DNA of 64,000 bases from Panopea generosa (GCA_029582155.1 CM055901.1:57410740-57474739), one strand, 5' to 3'; positions 28,447 through 43,950 are shown, numbered from the stretch's first letter. The notes: generated from the letters alone by a model not told the origin. Translations and numbers: made by a program.

Positions 28447-30667
28447 TACAAACTACAAAGCCTGAGCAAGCTATACTTAGAAATGGCCTTAGCAAAGGAT
28501 AACTTTCAAACATCAATCATATCAGCTCTACCTAGAGTTACATAAAGCTTCAGTCAAATGACGTTTAACACTAAGCCAGTTAGTGTTCATTAAGTTAAAA
28601 TTTAACAATTACAAACACCAGTCACTCCCTTTGGGTTTCTTAGTTGTTAAATTTTTACGTAATGAACACTAACTATTACATAGAATAAAAATGATGCAAT
28701 AAGAACAATCACATCCTTACATTGGCTGTAATAAAGATTTTGACAAAGTGTCATAAAGTGCAAAAGTATTCAATGGCAGGTGTCATAACACCCATGACCC
28801 AGATTGGACAAGTTTTGACATGGGTCATAAAGTGCAAATATTTTCCCAGGCATGTCCATCTCATGTCTTGCTGGGCAATCACAATTGTTTTTAATAGAAA
28901 AAAAACAAAGAATGTTTATAATTAAGTCGTCATGCACCTTGAAATAAAATGTAAACAGGCAAATCTAGCCAATGAAAAAAGTACATTCATTGAAACTTTT
29001 GTTTTTTTTATAAAAAACTAACAAACAAACGCACATATATTAAAGTAATTACTACCTTTAATGAAAATCAAAATAGTCTATTCTCATACCAGATTTAGCT
29101 CAAATGGTTTGATGTGAAAAATTAATGATAGAATGTCAAACAACCATAAACTTCAATAATTTTAATAATATCTAACCAGGACAGGCAAAGACATACACCT
29201 GAACAAGCACTCTCAAGGAACATGTCACTAGTATTCAGTAAAATCTGAGAGAAGTCGTATGAAGGAACTGTTGATGACAAAGGAACCTTTATAATAGTAT
29301 ACAAAGTGAGATATTGGAGTAGTACAAGCAGATTGAGATTTCTTATAAAAGCTACTTATTCTCCCATTCTAACATTTTTGATTGAATGCTAAAATCATAA
29401 AAATAATGTCAGCTTCTTTAATCTTATTCGCCCTAACCAAATGTTCACTTGTCATGGCATGTGGACAAATGAAATTTTCCAGCCCCGACAAGTCCAGCAT
29501 TCTGAATGGCAGAAAGCTAATCCTGATGTACCCACCAGCTGCATTATAAACTTTTAACAAGTTCAAGCCTTGCAATATATATTTTGCAGAGATCAAATTA
29601 TTGGCCTATTTGCTTCTAATGATGTATAAAGTCTATCCCAGCATTGTTAGTGAAGGATAGTGGTTGCCCTGGCATCAGACAGATTGATCATACCCTAGGG
29701 TCTGAGGTTTCCTCTCACATTGAAATAATATTAATAAAATCATCGTCGCCATCAACAAAAGCTAATTGTATAATTATTTAGAGCAATGTGACTTGTGTTA
29801 TCATCAATGTGGCATCTCCATACTCATTGACTTTAAGAACTAACTGTGATACATGGGTGGGTGGGGGTGTTAGGTTTTATATAATTTTCCACATGATCCT
29901 AATCAGATGAACTTTTTTCATTAGATTTCAGTCACCACTGCATTGTTTTTGTTTTAAATACTACAAGATTATGGTAATACATTAAAATGACTGAGAGATA
30001 TTTTCCAAAAAGTGTGTTATATTATGCAGTTGGAAAAAAACAACAACTCCAACTGCCAAAAATTTGAAATATAGGGAGGAGCTTGTGAGGCCATGCACAC
30101 ATTTCAGCAGCCTGGTAATGGTGTATTTCTATAACTGACAGGTAAGGAGCACAGCTGTTGTACAATAGCAACTCCTACATAACTCTCTACCCTAGCAGAT
30201 AATTTTAAGCCTATCTTTACTCCATATGCATTTTAACTGGACTCTTCCAAACTCAAAAGCCACTAATTGTCAGTTCCATGAATAGATACATTTTACCTAT
30301 TTATTCTGATAGAGAAGAAAACAGCGCTCGTCACAAGCAATCAGAACTGGTTCTGCACTGTTTTCAAAAACCTTCTATATAAGAACTGTTCGAAGGTGTC
30401 CATATGATAAAAAGGGTTAAGCTCTGCTATGAATTGGCCTTTAAGCTCTGCTATGAATTAACAATCTGTGTTTAGTTTATGGATGGCTTGCACTTTACCC
30501 CAAACTAAGACTTTTTTTACTTTTTGAATGAATGGCGACATGAAATTACACATTATTTAGTGTTTTTTTTTAACACAAAGCTGAACAATTAGTCATGGTT
30601 GAGCTTACAGCTTCATTAATTAAATCACTCCCTGAATTTTGTTAACGAAAAGCTGTAAGCTTTACTC

Positions 30668-32887
30668 AGAATTATCAAACTGTTTAGGTTATGCATGGGT
30701 GAAAGCAACTTTCAGTTATCAAACTGTTTAGGTAATGCATGGGTGAAAGTCACTTTCAGAGTTATCAAACTGTTTAGGTAATGCATGGGTGAAAGCCACT
30801 TTCAGAGTTATCAAACTGTTTAGGTAATGCATGGGTGAAAGCCACTCCCACAATTATCAAACTGTTTAGGTAATGCAAGGATGAAAGCCACTCCCAGAAT
30901 TACCAAACTGTTTAGGTAATGCATGGGAAAAAGCCACTCCCAGAGTTATCAAACTGTTTAGGTAATGCATGGGTGAAAGCCACTCCCAAAGTTAGCAAAC
31001 TGTTTAGGTAATGCATGGATGAAAGCCACTCCAAGAGTCATCAAACTGTTTAGGTAATGCATGGGTGAAAGTCACTCCCAAATTTATCAAACTGTTTAGG
31101 TAATGCATGGATGAAAGCCACTCTCAAATATATAAAACTGTTTAGGTAATGCATGAATGAAAGCCACTCCAAGAGTTATCAAACTGTTTAGGAAATGCAT
31201 GGGTGAAAGCAACTCCTAGAGTTATAAAAATGTTTAGGTAATGCATTGGTGAAAGCCACTCCCAAAGTTATCAAACTGTGTAAGTAATGCATGGGTGAAA
31301 GCCACTCCCAGAGTTCTCAAACTATTTAGGTAATGCACGGGTGAAAGCCACTCCCAAATATATCAAACTGTTCAGGTAGTGCATGGGTGAAAACCACTCC
31401 CAGATATATCAAACTATTTAGGTAATGCATGGGTGAAAGCCACTCACAGAGTTATCAAACTGTTAAGGTAATGCATGGGTGAAAGTAACTCCTAGAGTTA
31501 TAAAAATGTTTAGGTAATGCATTGGTGAAAGCCACTCCCAAAGTTATCAAACTGTGTAAGTAATGCATGGGTATTCTCAAACTATTTAGGTAATGCATGG
31601 GTGAAAGCCACTCCCAAATATATCAAACTGTTCAGGTAGTGCATGGGTGAAAACCACTCCCAGATATATCAAACTATTTAGGTAATGCATGGGTGAAAGC
31701 CACTCACAGAGTTATCAAACTGTTTAGGTAATACATGGGTGAAAGCCACTCACAGAGTTATCAAACTGTTTAGGTAATGCATGGGTGAAAGCCACTCACA
31801 GAGTTATCAAACTGTTTAGGTAAAGCACCTGTGAAAGCCATTTCCAGAGTTATCAAACTGTTTAGGTAATACATGGGTGAAAGCCACTTCCAGAGTTATC
31901 GAACTGTTTAGGTAATACATGGGTGAAAGCCACTCACAGAGTTATCAAACTGTTTAGGTAAAGCACCTGTTAAAGCCACTTCCAGAGTTATCAAACTGTT
32001 CAGGTAGTGCATGGGTGAAAACCACTCCCAGATATATCAAACTATTTAGGTAATGCATGGGTGAAAGCCACTCAGAGTTATCAAACTGTTTAGGTAATAC
32101 ATGGGTGAAAGCCACTTCCAGAGTTATCAAACTGTTTAGGTAATACATGGGTGAAAGCCACTTCCAGAGTTATCAAACTGTTTAGGTAATACATGGGTGA
32201 AAGCCACTCACAGAGTTATCAAACTGTTTAGGTAAAGCACCTGTTAAAGCCACTTCCAGAGTTATCAAACTGTTCAGGTAGTGCATGGGTGAAAACCACT
32301 CCCAGATATATCAAACTATTTAGGTAATGCATGGGTGAAAGCCACTCACAGAGTTATCAAACTGTTTAGGTAATACATGGCTGAAAGCCACTTCCAGAGT
32401 TATCAAACTGTTTAGGTAAAGCACCTGTTAAATCCACTTCCAGAGTTATCAAACTGTTTAGGTAATACATGGGTGAAAGCCACTCACAGAGTTATCAAAC
32501 TGTTTAGGTAATACATGGCTGAAAGCCACTCACAGAGTTATCAAACTGTTTAGGTAATACATGGGTGAAAGCCACTCACAGAGTTATCAAACTGTTTAGG
32601 TAATACATGGCTGAAAGCCACTTCCAGAGTTATCAAACTGTTTAGGTAATGCATGGGTGAAAGCCACTTCCAGAGTTATCAAACTGTTTAGGTAATACAT
32701 GGGTGAAAGCCACTCCCAGAGTTATCAAACTGTTTAGGTAATGCATGGGTGAAAGCCACTCCCAGAATTATCAAACTGTTTAGGTAATGCATGGGTGAAA
32801 GCCACTCCCAGAATTATCAAACTGTTTAGGTATTGCATGGATGAAAGCCACTCCCAGAGTTATCAAACTGTTAAGGTAATGCATTTG
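30668..32887 (+). repeat. 46-bp tandem array, about 48 units, with higher-order blocks
   Basis: The unit reads AGTTATCAAACTGTTTAGGT, then AATGCATGGGTGAAAGCCAC, then TCCCAG. Blocks containing variant units (TTCAGGTAGTGCATGGGTGA, CAGATATATCAAACTATTTA, GTAAAGCACCTGTTAAAG) recur several times, so larger segments were duplicated. It lies in the ELAV intron within RRM1. Confidence 0.95.
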
Positions 32888-33239
32888 TAAAATTTTTAAC
32901 AATTTGTAAAAGCAAAGTTTTTAATCAGATGGTACTGGATTTGTTTTTTTCACTTAGAAATAGAAAACAATCATTTACTCCTTTTCTGAAGGAACATATT
33001 TTAAGGTATAGTAGGGGGAAACAGCAGGAAGTATCTGTTAATTCTCTTTTGGCAATTTCATGATCAGTTTCCATAACAAAAGTGTAAACCAAGAAAAGAA
33101 AATATGAATAAATTATACATACAGGAATAAATGTCACATGGGCCTTACATAATAATTATGAAAGGTGATTGTGACTCCACACTTATGGAGGACAAGAACA
33201 GATGTTGCCTAAGTAAGTGGAGTTTATTATTAACTTGTT

Positions 33240-33435
33240 TTGGGGGTCCTTTGTGACCAGAGCGTCTTAGGTGTTGTTATCTATTGACCACTTACCTCTC
33301 ACCACCGAAGCAGTGGGTCCGAGCCCAGCTTCGTCCAAACAGTCTGCGAGAAAGTTTACCTGTTACTTGTGGAAGGAAAGTGAGATTCATTCTGAGGTTT
33401 CCTCCACCAATAAAACTGTATATGCCATGTGTTTA
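33240..33435 (+). mobile_element. Putative tRNA-derived SINE, family D
   Basis: It has GGTGTTGTTATCTATTGACC, CACTTACCTCTCACCACC and a B box-like GGGTCCGAGCCC, followed by GAAAGTTTACCTGTTA and TGAGGTTTCCTCCACCAATA. It matches the minus-strand copy at 3540-3708. Confidence 0.6.
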
Positions 33436-36400
33436 CCCCATTAAAAAAATCAACTGATATTTGTGCTTTATACATGAATATACAAAATAAATTGATAAAC
33501 TGCATGATGTAATTTATCAAAAGCTTAATTAACAGCTTACTGTTTATATGGGCAGAATAATTGTGTTTCAAAACAAGTTATTCTTTCTTTTTTTTTTTTT
33601 TAAAGAAAATTAAACAATCTGAAGACCCAGCTTCTTTAAAAAGAAAATTTGCCAAAAAAGTATTAGACAGATTTAGATATTATGCTCAGAATTACCTTTC
33701 AATGTGCCGTCACTCAGCGGTACTGAAAATATACAACAAAACTGCCACAAACAAAAATAAAATAACAAAGAACACAACATGTTATTTGCACTGGTATACA
33801 CATTCTGGCAATGCCATCTTTTTTTTTTATTTATCTTGTATTTAGCGTTTTATTAAGTAAGTAAATCGCTTAAGTGACAGTAATATTGCTTTTTATAGAC
33901 TCGTGTACTGGTTCATGAATGAACACTTAAATCAAAGTGTGGTCCAGTATGTGATTAGTAAATCTTCTTCGAATATTGAATACATGTCATGTGCATGCTG
34001 TATACTTAGATTATAAACTGTGTATGTATATATGTATGAAATATATATACAGACTGCACGTATATCATGCATTAAATACTTTGGTACGCAAATGTGACTT
34101 TCAAATAATTATAACTGCACCCAAGTAGTATTTATCAATGTATGAAACATTACTGCACGTGGCTAGAAATGGAACGGCATACTTGAGTTTAGTTAATGCA
34201 GCAAAGAATTAACAATGTAAAACAGACTTTATCTCGAGTTATTTAAATATTTCTCAGAGCGTGTTTTAAAATTTACACCAAAAAATCACTAATTATCATT
34301 TGTTTTGAACGGTATAACCAGAAGGATACGGCGGGTGTAACATTTTTTCAATTTCTTTTCATTCTCTTTATGGTTTTCTATGATTACAGAAACAAATATA
34401 TATAAATGTACTACTTGTTTGTAGTTATGAACAAATAATATGTCAATTCAACATTTCAATACTTGTTTGTAATCATGGTAAAACTTAACTGAATTTTAAG
34501 AAATTGAACCCATGTGCAACAACTTCACAAAATTAGCATCGAAATTGGTTAAAAATAAATAAATTTACTGTAAAAGAAATAATAAAACATTTAACTGTGT
34601 AAATCTAAGCTCTGATAGTAACTGTGAACAACATTTATAAACCAATCTTAAAACATTTAATTATACAAACATGATAATGTAATTATAGCAAATAAAAGAT
34701 TACCATGTGTGGTAGTTTAACAAACAAAAAGAGCATGAAACCTTGGTTAACTAGACATGGTGTGCTTAATGAATTGATGAAATAAAATAAAACATGATCC
34801 CCCACCCCCTCTCTTTATCCCTTGAAGTTGCATATTTAAAGTGTATAAACTGCTGGTTTTTTTTCATTAAATGGTTTTGGCCATTATTAAGACAAATTAA
34901 ACTCGGCCATGATCTGGTAGGGAAGATGCTTGTGGTCATTAACAGTGATCAAGTTTAATTTGCTTTACTGGAGTACAACCATACTGGATTGTTGTTAATA
35001 AAAACAAATGCTGATTTATGATCTCTAGTCGCAAAACAGGAACCAACAACAAAAATTTGACAATGAACACAAATCTATGCAATTTTATATTGTTTTTGGA
35101 ACAAATTAAAAAAAATGTTGATTTTAAGATTTAAAATCCATGGATGTGCATCAGAAATCACTGACCCTTTACATAATGCAACTGTGAATATTTGCTGGTC
35201 ACAACTGAAAGCTTTTTCACTTGCATTTACAAATAAATGATGAGGAATTTATGGACATGTCCGCTTCCCAAATTTTTCTATTAATTTATAATCGTAAACA
35301 GTAGTGGAATGGATGCGCTGTTTTCTCACAGACAGAAAATCAATATTATGGATAAAAGTCATTCTTCCTCAGGACAGCGTTAATCAGGGGGTCCTATTTC
35401 CAGCACTGAATATTCCATGGAAATGTGCATACAAAGTGACAGAAATAGTGTTGTGGAAACTTTCAATATTAAATTTACGCAAATTTGCATTTGAAATGCT
35501 TCATTCGTCTTCCCAGGGCAATTGAGTTACTACTATAGTTGCACGAAGAACTATTATCTCAAAGCAACATCTTTTGGTTTTGTAGTTGTTTTTTTTTGTT
35601 TTTTGCATTGTGGATTTATTTTATTGTGGTTGAAGATTAAATAAATAATGAGCAGAATTTGTTCATTTGACATTTGTTTGGGAAACATGTATCAATGCTT
35701 CTGTTTCCCATTTCAAACCCGTTCTAAAAGAAAATCATTTTGGCATCCAAAAAGTAATTTTTGGTGTATTATATTGTAAAATTGTGTTGCAGAGATAATT
35801 TTACAGTGTTTTTTTTTCTGTTTCAGTTGAATATTAGTAAGAATGTCAAAATATAAAATATTTATAGAACTTGGGGGAAAAAAATGGAACTAAATAATTT
35901 TTATCAATATATCCATTCTTTGAATAATTAAAGGTCACTTATAATATATCTTTATTCACAATTTTTTTTTTGAAAAATGAAATTAAGTAATCTGTGGATT
36001 TTGTGACTACACAAATTAAAAATGGAGTTGGATTTTTTTGATTTTTTATTAAACTCTTTTTGCAATATTTCAAACATGATTCATAAAAACTTCAAATCAA
36101 GAAACATGTTAATTCTAAACTCAATTTTATTAGGCAATCAAAAAGTGCCAATGTTCACATAAACAACAGTTACCATTAGTCTACTATTGTGACCATAGAT
36201 ATAACTTATACATGAGTCAATTCTCTTTTATCTACAGGATTCTGTTCTCGGGGCTATATAAGCTATAAAATCTCGTTAATTTCAGAATAATCTAATTAAA
36301 ATTGATCAAAACATTGATAGCAAAAAGTGTCGGTCGTTCATGATTTTACTGCTGGTGGAAACAGCAAGTGGGCATTGTGTCAATAGACTTGATCATCTTT

Positions 36401-37890
36401 GAACATGAATACGCATCATGGAATCGGCAAAAGTTTCTGATTATTCAAGGATCTTGACGTTTATGAAAATAAAATCAGTTTTATGCCGACTGTTCATTTT
36501 TTTTGTCCAATATATAAGCAACTGACAAGGTCCGTTTCCAGTATTTTTAAGGGTCAGAATGAGAATAAATGAACACAACGGCCCAAGTTGGTGACAATGG
36601 ATTGATGTTTATCACAATCGACTATAGAAAAAATATTTTAGTTCAATTCTGTTCAGTCCTGAAGTTTTGTTTTCATTCTATAAGAAACAGGCAAATATGA
36701 TATGTTAAGCTGACTGCAACTTTCTATTGTTGTAATTTTTAATAATTAACAGTACAAATTATAAATCTTATGTTGATATAAAATCATAATCATATGTGAA
36801 AAAAATTTTTTTTTGTTCTGTTTTGGTATGGATTTTAGGTGCTCTCCCATTTTGTTCATGACGGACAGCCAATGAAATCGCAAAAGTGCGCATAAAAATG
36901 TTGTAAGCATGTTGTCCATATTTTATAACAAATTATCAATACGCTAGAAAAATATATCAGACTAGATAAAATAAAAATGTAAATAATTCATTCCACGACA
37001 AGTTACACAATATAACAAAAGAAATAGAAAGACCATTGCATAAATTTGCACAGATGTGTCCAGCACATGGAGGATTTTCTAAAGTGTTATGACAAGTTTG
37101 TGACGACATGAAATTGGTCATAATATAACCCTTACTATAGAATTGATTGTAAGATTATTTTTAACTCAAATGAGATTTCTTTATAAAAAATTTGTTCTGG
37201 GCTAACCCTGCTTTATATATATTATATGTTATAATTAACATTAACCAGTCACAATCACCAAAATAAAATATCACTATTTCCCTACGAGTTTTTTTATCAA
37301 TATATATTGACAACAATAATGGGAATATTAAATTTACTTCCGAATAAAAGTATCTCAATGTGACATTGTAAATGTGCTATGCGACAAGAATTACAACGTG
37401 ACTTGTGTTTAATCGAAGCCAATTGTTTAATAGCCAAGTTAGAAATCCAATAAGACCAAAATAAGTGTGACAAAGTGTCTATAAAGACCAGCGGTTCTAT
37501 ACAATCAGGGAAAACACATTCTAATGGAAAGATCCAATATTATCATCTCGGAAGCAGATACATTAGAAGGCTTGTTAGGGAAAGATTCATTCCGCTAAAG
37601 ATCAATATAGTCATTTCCCACAAGAAATGGTGCAACCATTCTCTTAATCAGTACCAATTGGAGACAACAACAGTAGTCAAGAAATATATTCATCAAACTG
37701 TTTTAAGGAAACTTCTATACCCATTGCTACGCTCACCCCCTCCCCCGCACAATTGAAAACAGCGTGTCAGAAAAAGTGACTATAAATAGAAATTGAAATT
37801 TAAAATAACTATGAAACATCTAATTTTCATCAGAAACTAAAATACAAATGATTTTAACCCTTTGAAATGTGACACAAATCAAAATTTTAA

Positions 37891-38053
37891 GCTGGGACGG
37901 TAGTGTAATGGATAGAATGTTAGCGGATTCCCCAGCTCAACCCAATGCCTCTCATAAAACAACACTCAGTAATGGTTCTAGCTAGAAAGCGGACTCGAGA
38001 GCAGTTCATATAAGCTCCAGAGCTTTCATCGCAATCGAGCTCAAATAAATTAG
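37891..38053 (+). mobile_element. Putative tRNA-derived SINE, family C
   Basis: The head GGTAGTGTAATGGATAGAAT resembles a tRNA A box. It is followed by AATGCCTCTCATAAAACAAC and the shared end AGCTCAAATAAATTAG. It is paired with the minus-strand copy at 45112-45292. Confidence 0.6.
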
Positions 38054-38939
38054 TATAAATTAATGTTTTAACCCAAATGCCAAATCAAAACAGAACTCTG
38101 TTGTAAAAATAACCCCATCTGGCATGCACATCTTCATGACATTTACCTTGACATTACACCTTTTCTCAGATGAATCAAATTCCACAATAATTGTGACCAG
38201 TATACCAGTAAAGCCTTATAGATCATCAAAATCTAATTGAAGTCATGTGACGAATTTGATGTTGTAAAATGCAGTGCAATTTTAGGTGGTTAATTTATTT
38301 TAGTCTAACCCGTGCACACAGGTCAAATAACGAAATCCCTTTCTTATATTTTTTTAATGGATATCCTTAAAGTTGTAGTTAGGGACTGGGATAAAATAAA
38401 TCTAAGCATTCTATACAAGAAAAAAATGTTTTTTTGTCAATTCTAAATTTTTGGAAAGAAAATAATTACATGGTGCCTTTAGAGTTGGGCATATGTCATC
38501 ACACTTGTATCACAGCAGTACTATATTCTTGTACCAACTCCTAAATACAGATTTCAATCTCCTCATCAGTTCTAACCAAGAGACACAGAGGAATGATATT
38601 TCATGCCCTGAAGTCTAGACCATTTCTCAATTTCAATAATGACACAAATCCTTTTCGGTGACCATTTGTTTTTATTTTATTTTATTATTATTCTAGACAA
38701 TTAAGCAGATCTCAATTCTTTAATAATTCATTACCATTTTTTTTAAAACAAGTTAATGCCTGCAATGTTTCTGTTACCTTAATTTTTTCATTAGCTTAGA
38801 ACCCAGATAGAAGTATTGAAAGGCTCAAACAAAATTTCATTCGCAGCTACACACCTATAAATAATAGTCAATAAACATTAATGCAAAAATAACAGAAATG
38901 TTAAAATAGAAAAACAAGTGCAATAAAGGTTTCAGCCTA

Positions 38940-39257
<318 letters not shown>

Positions 39258-39439
39258 TTAAATTCTAAAAAAATTATTTACCTAAAGGTGCAAATGACAC
39301 AAAAAATACATTCTATACCCAAACTATGATAATAGTGAACAATTAATATTTTGGTAGATCTCTCCGGTCAGTTGGCAAGAGTAAAGAAACATTAACTGTT
39401 TGTTACTTTGAATCTCCTCGACAACAACACTGAGTTGGA

Positions 39440-40120
39440 GGAAACCAATGCCGAATTTTCATGTTACAAATAACAACATAGTATGTTCTTTTCATGTAAC
39501 ATATTACAGATTGGTACAGTGAACATATCATTTGATAAATTACAAACAGATGAAATGTATTCTTCATATAACAAATAACAGATTGGTAGAGACTATTATT
39601 CATTATGTCAAAGATTACAGACAGTACAAACTCCTCTAGGTTCCAAATAACAGACTGGTAAACTTATTCATTCCTTATAAAGATAACAGACCGGTAGAGA
39701 CTTATTCATGCCAAAAATTAGGACTGGTAAAGATTGTTCTTCATGCTGCAAATAACAGACTGGTAGAGGCTGATTCATGTCAAAAATTTCAGACTGGTTA
39801 AGGTTATAAATTACAAACTGGAAGTGTAATTTTCTTCATCTTACAAAATACTGACATTTAAAACAGGATCTTCACATTAAACACAGTGCAGTAGAGCATT
39901 TTCTTAAAAACAGAAAACCATAGCATATAGCATCTTCTTCATCAGTTCATTTCAAGATTGGAAAGCTTATATTAAGTATTACAAAGTTGAAGAGTATATT
40001 CTTAATTTTTTTATGAAACACAGACTAGTATAGTGTTCTTGTTGCAAAATATAGACTGATTTTGTTCATGTTACACAATACAAAATAGTAGAGTATATTC
40101 TTATCCTTCATGTTGCAAGA
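39440..40120. repeat. Decayed minisatellite, ~45-55 bp period
   Basis: Repeated AACAGACTGGTAGAG and TTCATGTTACAAATTACAGA motifs with irregular spacing. It starts about 225 bp from the ELAV exon acceptor at 39215. Confidence 0.75.
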
Positions 40121-41395
40121 GAGGAAAGCCAAAACTTAATTAACACATCGGCCATGCAGACACTCCCCAAAAATAATGATTATCAGTCTGCACAACACTA
40201 AAACTATTAATTTTCATAAAACAGTGGTAAATACTTGTTATATTTTAAGGATAATTGATGCATACTAAAATTACATACATGTGTTTGATTAATGCACTCA
40301 TTGCATCTTTGTCATTGTAAAATTGAAAATTTGACATAATTGGAACCAACTCTCATTAGTGAGACTATTATTACAGAGAACTGAATTAGAATAGTAGTAT
40401 GAGGTTCAATTAAATTATTGCTTCCAAATCCTCAATACATTATCATTACTCTATATTACCATAATAATGCGTTCCCATAGTTATATTTTTTTTAAACACC
40501 GTTTAAATATCAAGTTCTCATAAAGTTCTGATCTTAAATTTTTATGCACTTTAATACAATGGATGTGCCAGGATTGTGCCCTAGGGACTTTTTAAGTACA
40601 ACTGAAACAGAAAATGGAAAATGAATCTTTAATTGTGACATTGTTTTAAAAACAATTATTTATCCTATTACACATGTTAGGAAATCAATAGACAAAACTT
40701 GTAAAGTGCTTAAAACCACTTATTTGAATTCTATGTTAATCATGAAAATATATTGTGGATGACAATAAAATTAAAGAGTTTGTTACACCAAAAGACAAAA
40801 TCCTTTATTGAGGAAGTAACATTACCAATGAGTGAGATAGCACTTGCACAATGCATAATGACAAACTCTGGAGTTATTGGCAAACCTTCTACCCAAGGAT
40901 TAATTTTGTTTAGTTGGGAATTATGAATCAACAATTTGGAGGGAAAAAAGAATGAAGCATTTAATTAACCATGTTTTTTCATAATATATATACACAACAA
41001 ACACATAAATAGAAGATGAATACCATTTTGTATTAATATGTCCTTGTTTTTATCAGAATATCCCTAAAAACTTGATTTAATTATATTAATATGAACAGCC
41101 AGGTATGTTAAAGTTCATTGAGTTGATGCATAGTGAGAAGTATTCAATTTTTTCATTATGTGTAAAATTATTCATCAAACTTTTAGTGCCTGCAATTCCT
41201 TGTATAAATATGTATAATCAAAATACATAATATATACATCTATCTTCTTGTTGAAATACTCAAGTATATATTTGACCAAGTGTTTAAATGTTTAATTTAT
41301 ATTTGTAATATTTCTAATTGTATAGAATCTATAACATAATATTGATCTATTATCTGTGTTTCATGCGTTGAATTTGTGTGTGATGAGAAACATTA

Positions 41396-41417
41396 TATAT
41401 ATATATATATATATATT
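41396..41417. repeat. (TA)n microsatellite
   Basis: About 11 TA units. A second tract of similar length is at 42297-42318, and a shorter interrupted one at 4278-4302. Confidence 0.9.
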
Positions 41418-43070
41418 TGCATAACATGTATATTAACAACACACACATAAAACATATATATATGTTTTTGCAGTAGCAAGTGGTGTTTAACTGGGAATCA
41501 TTCAATTCACATCTGACAGACAGCAACCAAGGCTATTATGAAGGAATATGTTTGTCCAAACATAATGATACAAGACTGTTAATACTCCCAGACTGGTCAT
41601 GTTATGATAAACTTGTCAGATGGAAAGCTGATAATGATGGAGATAAGATACCAGTCTACATAGTCTTACACACCTGATAACAATTTCTAGACTAGATGTA
41701 AACACCATCAACACCATCAAGCCAGATCTTTGATTGAAAGATTCTACATTTAACACAATTTGTCATTACAACAGCTTCAGACAACTGTCTTTACATTTAA
41801 ATACATCCATCATTGCTAGCACTTTCATTTTGCAGTGCTGATAAACCACAATAGGCTTTCTATGGGTAAACATGCAATACAGTAACTGCTGTTTATACAC
41901 ACGAAGCCATCACTACTTGTGTAGATTCATGCATGCTGATTGATTTAGCCTAATTATTTATTGGACTATTACCATCCTTAGGGATTACATATAACATATG
42001 GTGAACGAGGAATTCCTTGCTTCACTGGCGGAGATGGTAACATTTGAGAATGCTGGTGCCATGATGCCAGCTATTACCTTCAACATGAATGAAAGCACAA
42101 AGCACTCCAGGAATATCCCTCCCTCAAAGTTACAGCAGAATTTTATCACTAAAAATACATTTACTAGATAATCTCCACAAGCTATCAGGCCATTATCAGA
42201 CTTTTTTTTAAAGAATATAAGTAAAAAAACAAAGATTGAAAATGATTAAAATTGCCTTCATGCAATATTAACATGTGTATATAATTTATATATTGATGTA
42301 TATATATATATATATATGCGATAAATAAAAAGTCTGTACTGTGAAAGATGATCTAAGCTCCAACGTATTAATTTTAGTTTTCGAAAGACTGATTTTCTTG
42401 ATAATGAGATACCTACACAAACACCCTCTGGTGTGATAAATTGTAAACTTAGATATAAATCAGTGGAGAGCGGCAACTCATTCAACACTATCATTGCACT
42501 TCCTAGCAATTTGAAAATATGCAGCATGTTTGCTCCGTGTTTCAATCTCTTAACACATGTAACTAAGTAGTTCCAAATGTGTAAAACATCAGTTTTTAGT
42601 GCAATTTATCAATTTTGTATACTTGAGAGTTTTCCAACTAGTCTTTTGTATTTAAAATATCTCAAAATGATTAAACCTATTGAAATAATATTTTCAACAA
42701 GATTTTATTACAAACAACAAAGGTTTTGTTTACACGTGAATGTATGATATGGCTAAAGTGAATTTACATAACAAAAAAACACTTTTTGTTTTAATCTTAA
42801 TGCCAGGTAGGGCAGTTGGGTATGGTAAAGACTGTAACGGTGAACAAAAGATTATTACAAGTTTGTAACTCAGTTATTAATTAATGAATTTGCTTAACAT
42901 TTATAACGTCCATCATTGGCCCAAACCAGTTTGCTTATACCATGTGTCCAAACTCTTTACATCCACACACAATATATATTGGGCAGCATTATTTGCGCCC
43001 TATATCAAGATTTAATGGCTAAGTACACATGTATCTGTCACGCAGCTGATTAAAACAAGAGTTGTCAGAA

Positions 43071-43240
43071 GACAACAAAGCTCGCCTCTGGGTGGCTAAG
43101 TCCAAAAAAGGGCCATAACTGTGCCAAAATGCATTCCAGAGTTATGGTTCGTGTCTGTGTGTTCTATTGATGATGGTGAACACACATGCAAACTTTCATT
43201 CACATCCAATGAGTGGTTGCATAGATATCTTAAACTTAAA
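43071..43240 (+). mobile_element. Hairpin-headed repeat fragment
   Basis: It starts GTTGTC-AGAA-GACAAC followed by AAAGCTCGCCTC. It contains AAAGGGCCATAACTGTG and CATGCAAACTTTCATTCACA. It looks like the 5' part of an element organised like those at 1720 and 47599. Confidence 0.55.
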
Positions 43241-43244
43241 CACA

Positions 43245-43525
43245 AAAGTCAGTAGCACGTCTGACTAGCAAGTGAGGAGTCCCGGTTTGAATCTCAGCCC
43301 ATCCAAGTTCACCATGATGTATGATATACAACATTGTGTCTCATTGTCATTAGTTGCTCAATGCTAATTCGATTGGGAAAGTTATCAGTTATTGCGGAGA
43401 TGAGTAGTTTGAGAAAAGGTTAAAACTGTCTAGTGTCACAGGAAAGAGTGGCTACCGGTAGGTTAACTGATTGTCTGGTACCCCTCAATGGCATGAAAAT
43501 GATGCTATATATTCAAACAAACAAG
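43245..43525 (+). mobile_element. Putative tRNA-derived SINE, family B
   Basis: It has a tRNA-like B box (GGTTTGAATCTC) after an AGCACGTCTGACTAGCAAGT-like anticodon region, a body with TATACAACATTGTGTCTCAT, and the ending ATTCAAACAAAC. It aligns along its length with the copy at 46490 but not with family A. Confidence 0.65.
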
Positions 43526-43950
43526 CATACCCACGTTTAAAACCCGTGTGTAATGATATCATATGCACGACTCATAACCAATATTTTAACTTCAAGGGTA
43601 TTGTTACGGCATGTTATTTACCATTTTGAAATAAACTTTAAGAAATCGGGGATTGAAGGTTTAGATAATATATTCCTTAAAATGTTACAGGTCTAGATTG
43701 GAAAAGTCCACAATTGTAGCATAAATATATTTCATTTTTTTAAGATTCATAAACACATATATTTGTGAGTTTAATAACAAAACAATTTTCTATGGCTGGC
43801 TTACTAATCACAGTGTATGCACAAATAAAACAAACAAAACAAAAGTTTCTTACTTTGTAGATATGCTTCTATTAAAGTTTAAAAACGGCTTTGTGAAAAA
43901 TAAAATTATTCCAAGCAAAACAAAATAAAGTTTAAACATAAGAACAACTA

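Noticed and set aside
31954-32148. Repetitive minus-strand ORF of 64 aa
   Set aside because: By-product of the 46-bp array.
37475-37756. 93-aa plus-strand ORF
   Set aside because: No domain or homology recognised; composition is like the surrounding intron.
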